A stretch of DNA of 64,000 bases, taken from Molossus alvarezi (taxonomy: Eukaryota > Chordata > Mammalia > Chiroptera > Molossidae). Shown piece by piece: positions 21,481 through 33,740 of the stretch. The notes under the pieces were generated by a model. It saw nothing but the letters and a program-made list of their open reading frames with translations, was not told the origin of the DNA and ran no database searches. A program made the translations under genes and the position numbers. How positions within the stretch are numbered: the stretch's first letter is position 1; each line of letters opens with the position of its first letter. The DNA lies in the NCBI GenBank assembly GCA_037176705.1, contig CM073887.1:23625501-23689500 (forward strand). The letters run 5' to 3'.

Positions 21481-23887
21481 TCCCATCAATGCAGGCTGGT
21501 CATAAGGATGGCCAACCACCTCTGCGATGGCTTGACACAAACAACCCACTAGAGGGTCTCTGTGTTGGATGGTGACAAGCTGACCCAATCAGACATCTCT
21601 CTTGATGAATAGGAACGCTGGGTGTGTGGGCTCACATGATTCAGGTTCTCCACTCTCTGGTCCCAACTGAGCTAGAACCTGTGTGTGCGAGTAAGAAGAA
21701 AGGGTTTTTTATTCTTTTCCTTTCCTTTGTGTCCTGGAAGTAAGTCCCCACCACCTAAGGAGATGTGGGTAAGTTTCTTGGCAATATTAAATAACCCACC
21801 TGATGGAGAACAATTCTCGTCTCTTACAGGTAGGTTTCCAGGACCCAGGTAGAAATGTAAGACACAAAAATAACATCCCCCTCTCAGAGGGATGCTGCCC
21901 AAGACGCAGATTGTTAAGTTATTCTCCCCATGTTTTATTTTCTGCTCCCTGCATCACTGGGCCAAGAAAAAAAGGTACTGAGTATTCTTTCCTAAAGACT
22001 CCGATGAAAAGTAGCTGAAAACTGTCAGAACAGATAAAACAGAGATTATTGCTTTCTTTAAGGTCTGTTGCCTGATTTCCCTTAGGGCCCCTGCTGTGGA
22101 CAGTGGGGATCTTCCTGCAAGTCAGGCGTGTGTTAATTTGCATGATTGTGTTAACTAACCATCAGCCACTCCACCTCAGTATAACCTAAATTAATTCAAC
22201 AGGAGCAGGTGGTTTAATTTGTACACTATTCATATTTGCTAATAAACAAGCAATTTGGGTTTTAGCTAGAATTTTTCTCTTGGGGACAGAGCCAAGGATG
22301 TCTGCTGAGGAATCGGCCTGGGGAAATTCATACTGTGTGTTTCTCTCATCCAGATGCTAACTCTGACCTACCCTTCAAGACTGTCATACTGAGAAAATCT
22401 GGTGAGCACTCACCTCCGGCGCCTCCAGTCCCCTGTTCCTCAGACTCAGGCCTACTGCAGACGGAAACAGCTCTGTCTAGCCTATGTTAAAGTTTAAGTT
22501 CACCCTTGAGTGACTTGCAGGACTCTGAGAGTTCCCCCCGGCCACATATGTCTGCCACATTGCTAGGGCTACCTTCCTCTTACCCGGCTGGGAATTCTCC
22601 CCGCCAAACCAGCTCATTGATTTAGAAAAAAGAAGGCCCCTGGGACACCCACCACCCTCTTAGTTTTTACATGGTTCTCACTGTGCCTCTCTTCACCTAC
22701 CAGGACTTTTCTTGGGCATAAGTCAAGCGAGATGGGAGGTTATTGGCCAGCATCTTCACCAAGGTCTTCAGATCTTAGGGTTCAGGAGCTCAATTTTTTT
22801 GAGTTCATGGAAGTTCTGGTTGATTGGTTCAGGCTAATCAAACGTATGAGACTGGCCGACAGCTGCTGAGCAGATTTTTTTTCTAAAGGGCAAAGTATTT
22901 TTCAAAAACAAAATTACTAACGCAAGGCAAGTTCACAGAGCAGGGTACGGGAAGCTCTCATGAACCTCTGCCCTAGTGGGTGGCACCCACCAAGTGGGCC
23001 TGGAGATCCTTGGAGTCACTCAAGGCACCCACCCCTCTGGACAGGGCCCGAGACAAACAGTAACCCTTCAGCTCATTCTTCTGTCTTTAATGTGGTGTGG
23101 TTTCCAGGATCACTGTTTATTTCAGATCAGTTGCATGAAGTAGGCATCTTAGCAATGTCCCTGGGGGGCTCTCAGCTTAGCTACAGCACACTTCAAGTCG
23201 TCTCTTCAACAGATGGCCAGTCTCTCCGTAGGATGGTAGGTCTGTGGGGCTTTCATTTCAGATGGTGGCATTTCGCGACCCTATCCCAACTCTACCCTCT
23301 TTGTGTCGCAGTATCGAAACAATGCAAAGTCTGATAGAAAAAAAGACTAACAGGAAAGAAAGCAACAATTGGAGATTCTGGTTGGGCTTGAGGTGGTTTG
23401 GAAATGGGACCCAGAGTCTCTCATGGGTCAGGGTGAGGTCTCATTGCCGATGGGTCCTGCAAAGCTGCAGCTGAGGTGGCCTGTTCCCCCTGGGCAGAGA
23501 GAAGGGAATGAAGCAGGCATGCAGAGGTGGAGAAGCAACAACACCTGCATGTTCCTTACATGCAGGGCCCCTCCACCGGTGTGGCTACCTGGACAGCACC
23601 CGGGGGAGGTGGTGGGGGGTGACTTCTTTTGCAGCTATTTCTGTTCTGGTCTCGGAGCCATGTGAGGCCCAGCTGTGCTACCTGCTCTTGGAAACTATGA
23701 AATGACCTATCTACCTATTTCCCTCTTTTCTCCAACTAGCTGTGATTGACTTCATTTTCCTGCAGTCACAGGGTCTCCATCAGGACACCTGGGAACTCCC
23801 CTAGGCCTCACCTGTGAGTAGATCAGGAAGACATCCCATGGGCTAGCAGACATTAAATAAGCATAAGATTCCAATAGGGGGATTATA
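21481..23887. other. Repeat-poor stretch of about 2.4 kb, no gene recognised
   Basis: I recognise no exon, RNA or transposon. 22140-22260 has an AT-rich part with TAAATTAATTCAACAGG and CAGGTGGTTTAATTTG, i.e. an E-box (CAGGTG) next to TTAATT-type homeodomain cores. This suggests, but does not show, a regulatory element. The 124-codon frame at 22960-23334 has no domain. Confidence 0.4.
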
Positions 23888-23901
23888 AGAAAGTCAGCTA
23901 A

Positions 23902-24162
23902 CACCCTGGCTGGTTTGGCTCAGCGGTTAGAGCCTTGGCCGGTGGACCAAAGAGCCGCGGGTTCGATTCTGGTCAAGGGCACGTACCTCGGTTGCGGTTT
24001 ACCGCCGGCCCTGAGCGGGGTCGTGTGGGAGGCAGCCAGTCGATGTGTTTCTCACATCCAGGTTTCTCTCTTTCTCCCTCTCTCCCTCTACCTCCCTCCC
24101 ACTCTATCTGAAGATAAATGGAAAATTATCCTAGGGTGAGGATGAAAAAAGAAAAGAAAGAA
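23902..24162 (+). mobile_element. Ves-type SINE, full length
   Basis: CCCTGGCTGGTTTGGCTCAG head, CGGGTTCGATTCTGG B-box, GCACGTACCTCGGTTGCGG, and ATTATCCTAGGGTGAGGAT at the 3' end with a GAAA-rich tail. The flanking 14-bp duplication AGAAAGTCAGCTAA is perfect (23888-23901 and 24163-24176). Frame MAQRLEPW starts inside. Confidence 0.96.
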
Positions 24163-24176
24163 AGAAAGTCAGCTAA

Positions 24177-25332
24177 GGACCAGGTAGGAACTGGGAGCCA
24201 GTGAGAACTACTGGAATGAGGGAGTCCATAGGAGGAGACCACGTGAAGTTCAGAAATAAACTCAAGTTAAACTTTACATCATTCATAACACACCTCAATA
24301 CCAGTCAGGTCTATAGGAAATGACCGTCATTAAGGGGACCGAGAGCACCGTGCTTTGCACCCTCAGAGCCAGGCAATTCCAGAACAGGTCGCCTGAATAA
24401 TCCAGACGGGCCCTCAGCTGTGGTCACAGCTGCGGTTTAACTGCTGGCTCTTCACTGCCTGTACGTGTGTAGGTTGCTTACAGAGATGCTCACACGTCCA
24501 TCATTTTCCACTCCCGTCCTGAATAAGAGCAGGGATTTCTTCCTCACCTCAGCCATCCTTTCTCGTAAATGCAGTCTATTCTCTGAAAGCATGAGTGGAT
24601 TGAGGGATTCTTGCCCCACCATAGCTCCGAGACAAACTCAATATTTGTTCTTCTCAGTCCTGATGCCTGCTCATGGTGATTTTAATGCCACTTTTTAAAA
24701 CTGCTGTGGTATCTTAATAACACAATATTCTTCCTGGGGTTGTTGAAACATTACATTATTCAATGTATCCAATTGCAATACATTTTTCTCTGTCCTTGTG
24801 GCGCAGTATTACTGTGTACTCTTCACAGAAGTATAATTTGGGGAGCAATTTTCTAGCAAAGCATTGAAGGTGTTGCATTACAAATGTGAGGCGATGTGCC
24901 ACTCTGCCCATGCAGCCGCGCGACGAGGCTGCCAGCCTTTATTCAGGGGAAGCTCTGTTTTAGCACAGTGATCCCAGTGGGACTCCCACCTCCTATCTTG
25001 CTCACCTCTGGGGTCTGACTTACATAATCAGTGTCTGGTGCTGAGATGCACTGCCAAGTACAAGGCTCTGACTGACGGACACGATCACCTTCTCCTAAAT
25101 CTATTTTGTCTGTGAGTTAGATTTCTCCTTGACAAGGTCACGTTCGTCACTGCAACTGGATTTGGCTTTCTCTAACACAGAACTCACTCAAGAGTAGTTA
25201 ACAGATCGCCCCTGACCCACAACTGCGGGCTTGTGATTATGTTTTGACTTTGAAATTTTAAAACTATTTAAAAAAAAATTTTTTTTTGGAAAGTAGTGAA
25301 TCTTTGGGAATTTTTATTTCATTTTATTAAAA
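24177..25332. other. Unannotated AT-rich stretch next to an L1
   Basis: No exon or repeat recognised. A9T9 (AAAAAAAAATTTTTTTTTGG) at about 25270-25289 could mark an old retroposon tail; the sequence between it and the L1 end at 25333 is short and AT-rich. Confidence 0.4.
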
Positions 25333-28283
25333 AAATGTTTTTATCGTTGAGGGTATTACAGATGCTCCCCCCCTTTTCTCTTTTGATGCCCTCTTTCCTG
25401 CTCCCATCCCCTCCTGTTTTCCCCAACCTAATGTCTGTGTCCATTGGTTGTGTATATGTGCATATAAGTTCTTTGGTTTATCTCTTCCCATCACTCCTAC
25501 CCACCATCCCTTGAGGTTTGTCAGTCTGTTCCCTACTTCCATGACTCTGGATCTATTTTGATTGACAGCTTATTTTGTTTATTATGTTCCATAAATAAGT
25601 GAGATCATGTGGTACTTGTCTTTCTCTGACTGGCTTATTTAGCTCAGCATAATATTCTCCAGGTCCCTCCATGTCATCTCAAAGGGTAAGAGATCTTTCT
25701 TTCTTACAGCTGCATAGTACTCCATTGTGTAAATGTACCACAGCTTTTTATCCACTCATCTACTGATGGGCACTTGGGCTGTTTCCAGATCTTAGCTATT
25801 GTAAATAGCACTGCTGTGAACATAGGGGTGCATATATTCTTCGTGATTGGTGTTTCAGGCTTCTTAGGGTATGTTCCAAGAAGTGGGATCACTGGGTCAA
25901 ATGGCAGTTCCATATTTAATTTCTCGAAGAAGCACCTTATAGTGGCTGCACCAGTCTGCATTCCCACCAGCAGTGTACTAGAGTCCCCTTTTCTCCACAC
26001 CCTCGCCAGCACTTGTTTGAGGATTATTGATGGCAGCCATTATGGCAGGTGTGAGGTGTTGTCTCATAGTTGCTTTAATTTGCATCTCTCTGATGATTAG
26101 AGATGTTGAACATTTTTCATATGTCTCCTGGCCATTTGTATGTCCTGTTTGGAAAAGTATTGAGACCCTCTGCCTGTTTTTAATTGGATTTTCTGTCTTC
26201 CTTTTGTTAAGTTGTATGAGTACTCTACATATTTTGGATATTAACCCCATATCCAATGTATCATTGGCAAATATGTTCTCCAAGAGAATGGGCTCCTTTT
26301 TCATTTCCATGTTGGTTTCTTTTGCCGTGCATGTAGTTTGATGTAGTCCCATGTGTTCCTTTTTTCCTTTGTTTCTCTTGCCCTAGGCGAAGTATCAATG
26401 AAAATTCCACTACATATGATGTATGAGATTTTTCTGCCTACATTTTCTTCTAGGATTTTTATGGTTTCACAAATTACATTTAAGTCCTTTATCCAATTTG
26501 AGCTTATTCTTGTGTATGGTGTATGTTGGTGGTCTAGTTTCTTTTTTTTTTTGCATGTAGCAGTCCAATTTTCCCAACACCATTTATTGCAGAGACTATC
26601 TTTTCTCCATTGTGTGCTCTTGCCTCCTTTGTAGAATATTAATTGCACATACTGTCTTCGGTGGGTTTCTGGGTTCTCTGTTCTGTTCCATTGATCTATA
26701 TGCCTGTTCTTGTGCCAATACCAGGCTGTTTTGAAAACAATGGCTTTGTAGTATAACTTGATATTGGGTATTGTGAGTCCTCTCACTTTATTCTTCTTTT
26801 TCAAGATTGCTGTGGCTATTTGGGGTCTTTTTTGGTTCCATATACATTTTTGGAGTATTTGTCCTAGATCTGTGAAATATACTGTTAGTACTTTAATAGT
26901 GATTGCATTGAATCTGTAGATTGCTTTGGGTAGCATGGACATTTTAATGATGTTGATTCTTCCAATCCATGAACATGGCATATGCTTCTACTTTTTTATA
27001 TCTTCCTCTATTTCTTTTTTCAATGTGCTGTATTTTTCTGAGAACAGGTCTTTTACCTTCTTGGTTTAGTTTATTCTTGGGTATTTTATTTTTGTTGTTG
27101 CAATAGTAAATAGAATTGTGTTTTAGTTTCCCTCTCTGAGTGTTCATTATTGGTGTATAAGAATGCCATCAATTTCTGGATGTTAGTTTTGTATCCTGCT
27201 ACTTTGCCATATTCATTTAATAAATCAAATAGATTTTTGATGGAGTCTTTCGAGTTTTCTATGCACAATGTCATGTCATCTGTGGATGACAGTTTCACTT
27301 CCTCCTTTCTGATTTGGATCCCTTTTATTTATTTTTTCTTGTCTAATTGCTGTGGCTAAGACTTCCAGTACTATGTTAAATAAGAGTGGTGAATGTGGGC
27401 ATCCCTGTCTTGTTCTTAAGGGAAATGCTTTTAGTTTTTGCCCATTGAGTATGATGTAGGTTTTTCATATATGGCCTTTATTATGTTGAGATCTGATCCC
27501 TCTATTCCCACTTTGCTAAGTGTTTTTATCAGAAATGTTGGATTTTGTCAAATGCTTTTTCAGCATCTATTGATATAATCATATGGTCTTTATCTTTCAT
27601 TTTGTTTATGTGGTGTATCACATTTATTGATTTGTGAATATTATATCAGTCTTGCATCCCTGGGATGAATACCATTTGGTCATGGTGAATACTTTTTTTA
27701 ATATATTGCTGAATTCTATTTGCTAATATTTTGTTAAGGATTTTGGCATCTATGTTCATCAGGGATATCGACCTGTCATTTTCTTTCTTTGCAGTATCTT
27801 TATCTGGAATTAGAATTATGCTGGCCTCATAGAAAGAGCTTGGAAGTTTTCCTTCTTCTTGAATTTTTTGGAATAGTTTGAGCAGAATGGGTGTTAGTCC
27901 TTTTGAATGTTTGGTAAAACTCCACTGTGAAGCCATCCAGACCTGGGCTTTTGTTTGCTGGGAGTTTATTGATTACTGCTTCAATTTCCTTTGTCGTTAT
28001 TGGGCCGATCAAGTTTTTTGACTCTTCCTGATTCAGTATTGACAGAAGAAATTTCTCGATTTCACCTAGGTTGTCCAGTTTGTTGGCATATAATTATTCA
28101 CAGTATTTTCTAAAAATCCTTTGTATTTCTGTGGTATCAGTTGTTACTTCTCCTCTTTCCTTTCTGATTTTGTTTATTTGGGTTCTCTCTCTTTGTTTCT
28201 TGGTGAGTCTGGCTAAAGGTTCATCAATCTTATTTATCTTTTCAAAGAAACTTCTCTTCATTTCATTGATCTTTAAAACCATT
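25333..28283 (-). mobile_element. 5'-truncated L1 LINE with broken ORF2
   Basis: An L1 on the minus strand that retains the 3' UTR (25333 to about 25700) and the ORF2 part from just upstream of the reverse-transcriptase domain to the C terminus. Peptide pieces fall in family order from high to low coordinate: FFEKINKIDEPLARL (28094-28282), NKSPGLDGF (27827-28012), [14 protein letters not shown] (27646-27936), GKVAGYKTNIQK (27086-27298), [21 protein letters not shown] (26301-26981, split here at 20 residues), MRQHLTPAIMAAI (25978-26352) and CPSVDEWIKSCG (25704-26012). The frame changes at least six times with stops between, and the catalytic FADD is altered to STDD, so it is inactive. ORF1, the endonuclease part and the promoter are absent. 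The 3' UTR matches the young L1 end at 61418. Confidence 0.93.
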
Positions 28284-28546
28284 TTTAACTTGTCCTCATT
28301 TTAAACTCAGGCATTTTCACATGAAAATCAGGACTTGTAGATTTTCTTGGCAATCGGTGGGGCACTCAGTGGAGGTTGTTCTCTTTGGAGAAGTCATGTC
28401 CTCTCCAGCTCACCCCAGTCCTCGCTATTCCCTATTACAAACCCTGGGGGTGTCATGGGGCAACCGTGATGATCTTTGTAGGCATGTGAGATTGCAACCC
28501 TGCTTTCAGAGCTATGGGAGGCAGAATTTTAAGGTGTCCCCCTCCC

Positions 28547-28912
28547 CAAGACAAATACCATATGGTTTCGCTTACATGTGGAATCTAAAGAATAAAATAA
28601 ACAAACAAAATAGAAACAGACTCATAGATGCAGAGAACAGACTAACAGTTGTCAGAGGGGAGGGGCTTGGGAGTTGGGTGGAAAAAAGATGAAGGGATGA
28701 ATTACAGAATAATCCTGGGGATATAAGCCACAGGATAGGGAATACTGTATAGTCAATGATATCGTGATAACTATGTATGGGGCCAGGTGGGTACCTGAAA
28801 CACAGGGCAGAACCACTCTGTAAAGTACATGATTGTCTAACCACCATGCTGTACATTTGAAACTAATACAGAATAATGTTGAATGTAAACTGTAATTGAA
28901 AAAAGTGAAACA
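28547..28912 (+). mobile_element. L1 3' end (5'-truncated) nested in an LTR
   Basis: ACCATATGGTTTCGCTTACA, GTGGAATCTAAAGAATAAAA, AACAGTTGTCAGAGGGGAGG, GTACATGATTGTCTAACC and CATTTGAAACTAATACAGAA, then GTAAACTGTAATTGAAAAAA, are the characteristic 3' UTR and end of a mid-age placental L1. Flanks AAGGTGTCCCCCTCC (28531-28545) and AAGATGCCCCCCTTC (from 28913) are a likely imperfect duplication. Confidence 0.85.
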
Positions 28913-29370
28913 AAGATGCCCCCCTTCTCCAACATTTTCTGCTATCATGTGTACATAGCCCTCCCTTTGTGTGATCCTCTCTCCTTGAGTGTGGATGGGA
29001 CCTGTAAATACAATGGCATATCCCTCTCTGATTCATACAAAGGAAAACTGCAGACATAATTAAGGTCACTGATCACGAGTCTTTGAGGTTATAAAAAAGG
29101 GCAAGTATTCTAGGTGAGCCTGACCTAATCAGGTGAGCCTGTAAAAGACACCAGAAGCACCAGCAGCAGATGCTCTCTTGCTGACCTTGAACAAGGATGC
29201 TGCCGTCTGTAAAAGGGCCACCTGGCCAGTCCCTAGGGCAGCCGACCCCCCGCTGAGAGCCAGCAAGAAAACAGGGATCTCAGTCCTTCCACTACCAAGG
29301 CCTAAAGTCTGCCAACAACCTAAATGAATTTGGAAGAGGTCCCGGAGGCTCAGAAAAGATTGCAGCCTCA

Positions 29371-29615
29371 GCCCTGGCTGGTTTGACTCAGCGGCTATAG
29401 CATTGGCCCGCAGACCAGAGAGACCCAGGCTCGGTTCCCGCTAAGGGCACATACCTTGGTTGCAGTTTGTCCCTGACTCCAGCTGGGGTCGTGTGGGTGG
29501 CAACCAGTCAATGTGTCCCTCTCACATCAATGTTTCTCTCTCTCTCTTCCTCCCTCTATCTCTCCCGCTCTATCTGAAGATAAACGCAAAAATGTCCTCG
29601 GGTGAGGAGAAAAAA
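29371..29615 (+). mobile_element. Ves-type SINE with 17-bp target duplication
   Basis: GCCCTGGCTGGTTTGACTCAG head, GGCTCGGTTCCCGCTAAGGG, TTGCAGTTTGTCCCTGACTC, and AATGTCCTCGGGTGAGGAG with an A-tail. The perfect 17-bp direct repeat AAAAGATTGCAGCCTCA (29354-29370 and 29616-29632) is the longest clean duplication in the window. Nested in the LTR. Confidence 0.97.
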
Positions 29616-29989
29616 AAAAGATTGCAGCCTCAGCCATACCTTGACTTTAGCTAGCGAGACCCTGAGCAGAGGATCCAGTAACCTGTCCTGGCTCCTGATC
29701 CGCAAAAACTGTCAGGTAATAAATGCGTGTTGCTGTAAACCACTAACTTCGTGGAAATTTATCATTCAGCCATAGAAAAGTACTACAACAGCTTACGTGC
29801 TGCATCATTTGCTTTCATGCCTTTACTCGTACCCCTAACCAAACCAGAATCATGTGCACTGCTTTCCCCTAAGACCGGGAAACATAGAGGCTGCTCTGCT
29901 ATCTCAAAAGGAGGGCAGAGGAGTTGCAAATGTCTGAGAAAAAAATATCTGGAGACAAGCAACTTGAGCTCAGAGAGAATCGTGGAATA

Positions 29990-30095
29990 TCATTCCTGTG
30001 ACATGCTCTTAGCCATCACCTCGTCTAGCCCTTACCCCTTGCAGATGAGGAAACTGAGGCCCAGAGAAATGAAAAGACTGGCCCAAGGTCGCATG
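29990..30095 (-). mobile_element. MIR-family fragment
   Basis: CTCGTCTAGCCCTTACCCC, TTGCAGATGAGGAAACTGAG, GCCCAGAGAAATGAAAAGAC and TGGCCCAAGGTCGCATG show the central domain of a MIR-type SINE on the minus strand. Confidence 0.7.
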
Positions 30096-31615
30096 CCTGA
30101 ATGAACCATGTGTTTCCTATCATTAGCAAAGACCTTATCAACTCTTGACTTGTAGGAAGAGCTCCTGCATCTGGTGGTGGGTAAACGTGAAGAGATTGGA
30201 GGAGATTACTCTTCCCTTGAGGAATCAATATGTAAACCCTTGCCAGTGCAGTAAGTCCAAATGGTTATTAATTTATTAATAACCGTTTATTAACAAGCAT
30301 CTATTTCCCACGCATTGTCAGGAACAGCTGAGAAAGCAGAGAAGCGGGAGGCGTGGTCACTGCCGCAGGCCTTCCTCCTCCTCTCCGTGAGAAAGCTCAC
30401 TGCTCTCAATGTAAACAACGCAAGGGCTGAACGGCAACTCAGAACAAGCAGCACACATTCGATGCATGTTTTCTTCTGATCGTTTTTGCTAAAGTCTGGG
30501 ACCCCTCAGCTGGACCCCTGCTCCCAAACAAACCTCTGACCACTTCAGTGCCTAAGAACCCAACGCGTGTTCCTACCCTGTGGTTCTGCTGCCGTGTTTT
30601 GAATACAGGAGACAACTCAGTAGTGGCCGTGAGGTAGGTTGTGGCCAGAGGTCTGAGAAGCACAGATCCAGAAAAGGGCGAGACGTAGGTTGTGCTAAAA
30701 AGCAGGTGGCGATAAACCCGTGGTGGACACTCTGCAGATGTCTGTGGCCTGTGGAGAGAACTGAGAAGTGGGCATCATGCCTGGAACATTGGTGGTGAGA
30801 GAGAGTCCAACTGCTGTCTCTCAGCCACCACCTCCTGCTTTGTTTTACCTTCAAAATGTTCAACCTTCTGTTTGAGAAAAGCTATTTCATTTAGCTCCCT
30901 GGTTTCAGGCAGAGCCACACCCTAAACAACAGTGACAGCTGCCTCCTCTATTATTAAACATCTCTAAGGATAGAGACTCTAAGTCCCCCTTGGCCATCTC
31001 TCTGTCTGCCCCACCCCAGCACACCAGCTGTCCTCCTGGTCCTCCATTCCCATCACGGTTCCCCTGTTTCCTGACCTACTATCTCCAGCCAACTGGAACC
31101 AATAACCAATCGTAATTCTCTTTAGCTCTGTCCTCAGGTTCAAACAATTGGACCTAGGGTCCAACTGGGTCAGTTCTGTCCTTGAATGACGGGTGTCTGC
31201 CTGTCTGCTCCGCGGCTGTCATGGGTCCTAGGTGACCGTGACTTCCTCAGGGAGTGGATGCTCCCCAAGTCTTTCCAGCATCATTCTCTCATTGTTCCTG
31301 TCTGTCCTGGAATAGACCCCCGCCCTCTGGAGTTTCAGCTGGCCACATGGCTTTTCAACTCGAGTCTGTACTTCTCTATCTTTTATGTAGCTCCGTGACT
31401 CAGCCTGGGCCTGTGGCATCTGAGTGGAAGCGATGTGTCCGATTCCAAGTCAGATCCAACTAAAGACAAGCCACAGCTTCATACCCTGGATCTCGTCCCC
31501 CTGACTAGGCAGCGGAGATGAAGTGACATGTTTAGCACAGCCGAGCTGACAGGTAACAAAACCGAACTGCAACTGACTCAGCCATCCTTGGACTATAATG
31601 TCAAGGAGAAATAAA
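30096..31615. other. Mostly unannotated stretch
   Basis: A short L2-like end in reverse orientation may lie at about 30265-30345 (TTTATTAACAAGCATCTATT, CATTGTCAGGAACAGC). The remainder is not recognised. Around 30610-30700 an imperfect short repeat occurs (GAGGTAGGTTGTGGCC and GACGTAGGTTGTGCTA). No exon seen. Confidence 0.4.
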
Positions 31616-31830
31616 TGTCTATTTGTTTTTAACTGAGGTATAATGAACACCCCCAAAATGCATAAATCTTAGGGGTTCCTTTCACTGAGTTTTGATAGTT
31701 GTATGTCCCTATGTAACCATCCCACCAAACATGGTATAGAACAAGAATGCTACATGCACACTATTTAAGCCATCTTGGGGTCTCTTTGTTACAGTAGCTA
31801 ACCTGTAGCCCAATCCATCTCACACATGGT
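31616..31830 (-). mobile_element. Old L1 (L1M) 3' UTR fragment
   Basis: TTTTTAACTGAGGTATAATG, CAAAATGCATAAATCTTAGG, TGAGTTTTGATAGTTGTATG and ACCATCCCACCAAACATGG are the usual features of antisense L1M 3' UTR DNA. Strongly diverged. Confidence 0.75.
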
Positions 31831-32410
31831 CACTTTGCCTCCAGTTCTCCAGTGGTTCTTCCAAGTTAGGTATTTTGCTTTCCTGTTCCAAAGCTCAGAG
31901 ACGTCCTCATTGCCACGCTCATTAAAATCAACCTGCCTGGTCTTTAATAGTCTTCTCCCTTTCTTTTCTTTGCTGAAAACTGTCCTTTCTTATGCTGGGT
32001 AGGATGGTTTCTAATTTGATCCCACCCACAGTCAGATTTTGATAGAATTCCAGGAGGTTTTGATCAATTATTCTATGTGGTCCTGAAGCTCCCATGAAAC
32101 CACACATTTCAATTCTCTCTTGAGAAAAGAGGGAGCGTGATGGAAATAACCAATCAAAACGTTTAACTGTTTGTTCTGAGGTCACACCAAAGTTTGTATG
32201 TACCTATCTCTGAAGCCTAAATTTTATTTTTCTGCAATGAATGGTATATGCACAGTGCTTACGAATTTGACATGAGAAATTGCAATTGGAAAAATGCTTG
32301 CTGTTTAATGTTGCTACCAAAGAACAGAGAGAGACCCACCCAGAAAAACCTTAGTGGAAGTCATGGGTTGTGATCAAATGCCACACCCACCTGTAATTTC
32401 TATCCCACAG
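31831..32410. other. Unannotated stretch
   Basis: May include more decayed L1 sequence, but nothing diagnostic was recognised. No exon seen. Confidence 0.35.
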
Positions 32411-32648
32411 ATTTTTTTTAATACTCACCTGAGGATATGTTTTTATTGATTTGAGAGCAAGAGAGAGAAAGAAAGAGAGAGAGAGAGAGAAACATTGATG
32501 TGAGAGTGAAACATCAGTTGGTTGCCTCAAACATGCGCCCCTACTAGGGATCGAACCCACAACATGGGTATGTGCCCTGACCAGGAATCGTACCTGCAAC
32601 CCTTTGGTGGACGATGCTCCAGCCAGCTGCACCACACTGGTTAGGGCT
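32411..32648 (-). mobile_element. Ves-type SINE, diverged
   Basis: T-run, ATACTCACCTGAGGATATG, TTTTTATTGATTTGAGAGC, GAAA/GA run at 32460-32490, AAACATTGATGTGAGAGTG, CCTACTAGGGATCGAACCC, and GCACCACACTGGTTAGGGCT. Head sequence differs from the main subtypes. No clear target-site duplication, consistent with greater age. Confidence 0.88.
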
Positions 32649-33706
32649 GACCTGTACATGATTAAAGGGGTCAGATACCTTGAAGACAATACCCCATTGT
32701 AACCAGAACCTGTGTGTCCACTCCCCAAAAGAAGGGAGGGGCTAAAATTTGCTGAGAATTAAAAAAAATGACTCATTAGTAGAAAGCTGAAACAAATAAG
32801 GTAATATCTAAATAATGTTATGGGTTTGTTTTGCCTAGAGAATAAAGGGATAGAAAGTTCACTATAGGTCTCCTGGGGTAACTCCATCCCTCTGGTCCTG
32901 CCTGGCTCCTGGCTGGGGTTTACCCCACACCTGCCAATGGTTGCTGTAAGGCAAGTCCCAGGACGCCACTGTGACCAGAGCCGTTAACAGCCATGTTGTC
33001 CCTGGACCAGATCTGTCCCAGCCTCGCTTCTCTGCCAGGCAGGCTCAGTGATGCACAGAAAGCTCGCTTCTGGCCCAGAAAGAGGAAGGGATTGACTGCC
33101 ACTGTCTGCACAGCTGTCATGAGGGACCAGCCTGGATCTGCTGTGACTACTCCCAGGGCAGAACGAGGGCATCTGGATGGAGGTCGCAAGAAGCACATTT
33201 CAGCGTACTGTGGAGGGACTTTTCTGTCATTCTGAGAGCCTGAAAGATGGATGAGTGAATGAGCCCCTGGCCACTGGACACGGCCAAGAAGCTACATGAT
33301 CATCTGCCCGGAGAGTTACACAAGTGATTCTCACACTCCCGGGGAAGATGGGTTGTAATTTCTGATGCCTCTTCTCACTGAGAACAGCACGCCTCTTTGC
33401 CCTAGAACCCCTCTGCCCCTCAATCTATAGGCCCTTGACCTTCTCAAGGCTCCCACCCCACGCTTAGCCCTGGCCCAGGCCAAACTGTACCTCCGCCCAG
33501 TGGGATTTCAGGATCTGGAACCCAAAACTCTTGAACCTAGGTCCTAGGCATAGAGTCCTGGTCTCATTTCCATCAGATCTCTGGTGGGACCAGGGGAGGA
33601 GCTTGCAAGGGAGGGGTGGGGCCGGTAGCTTCAACCCACCCCAATCCTATAGGCCAAGGACTGTCAAGAACCAAAACTGAGTCCTGGTTCAGGTTCACCT
33701 GCTTGT

Positions 33707-33708
<2 letters not shown>
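32649..33708. other. Unannotated stretch
   Basis: No repeat or exon recognised. GC-moderate from 32900 with several overlapping short frames on both strands and no domain. Confidence 0.35.

Positions 33709-33738
<30 letters not shown>
33709..33738 (+). repeat. (CA)n microsatellite
   Basis: About 15 CA dinucleotides without interruption. Confidence 0.95.

Positions 33739-33740
<2 letters not shown>

Larger units (their letters stand above)
28508..29790 (-). mobile_element. LTR of MLT1/MaLR type split by an L1 end and a SINE
   Basis: A second kind of MaLR-like LTR on the minus strand: GCTATGGGAGGCAGAATTTT, then after the L1 insert AAGATGCCCCCCTTC, GCAGACATAATTAAGGTCAC, CTGACCTAATCAGGTGAGCC, GACTTTAGCTAGCGAGACCC, and the closing AATAAATGCGTGTTGCTG with AACCACTAACTTCGTGG. 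Both inserts are younger. Subfamily uncertain. No coding viral sequence is attached. Confidence 0.7.

Noticed and set aside
26301..26981. 226-codon minus-strand frame, longest in the window
   Set aside because: It is a piece of L1 ORF2, not a host gene; it needs several frame changes to join its neighbours and is part of a 5'-truncated copy.
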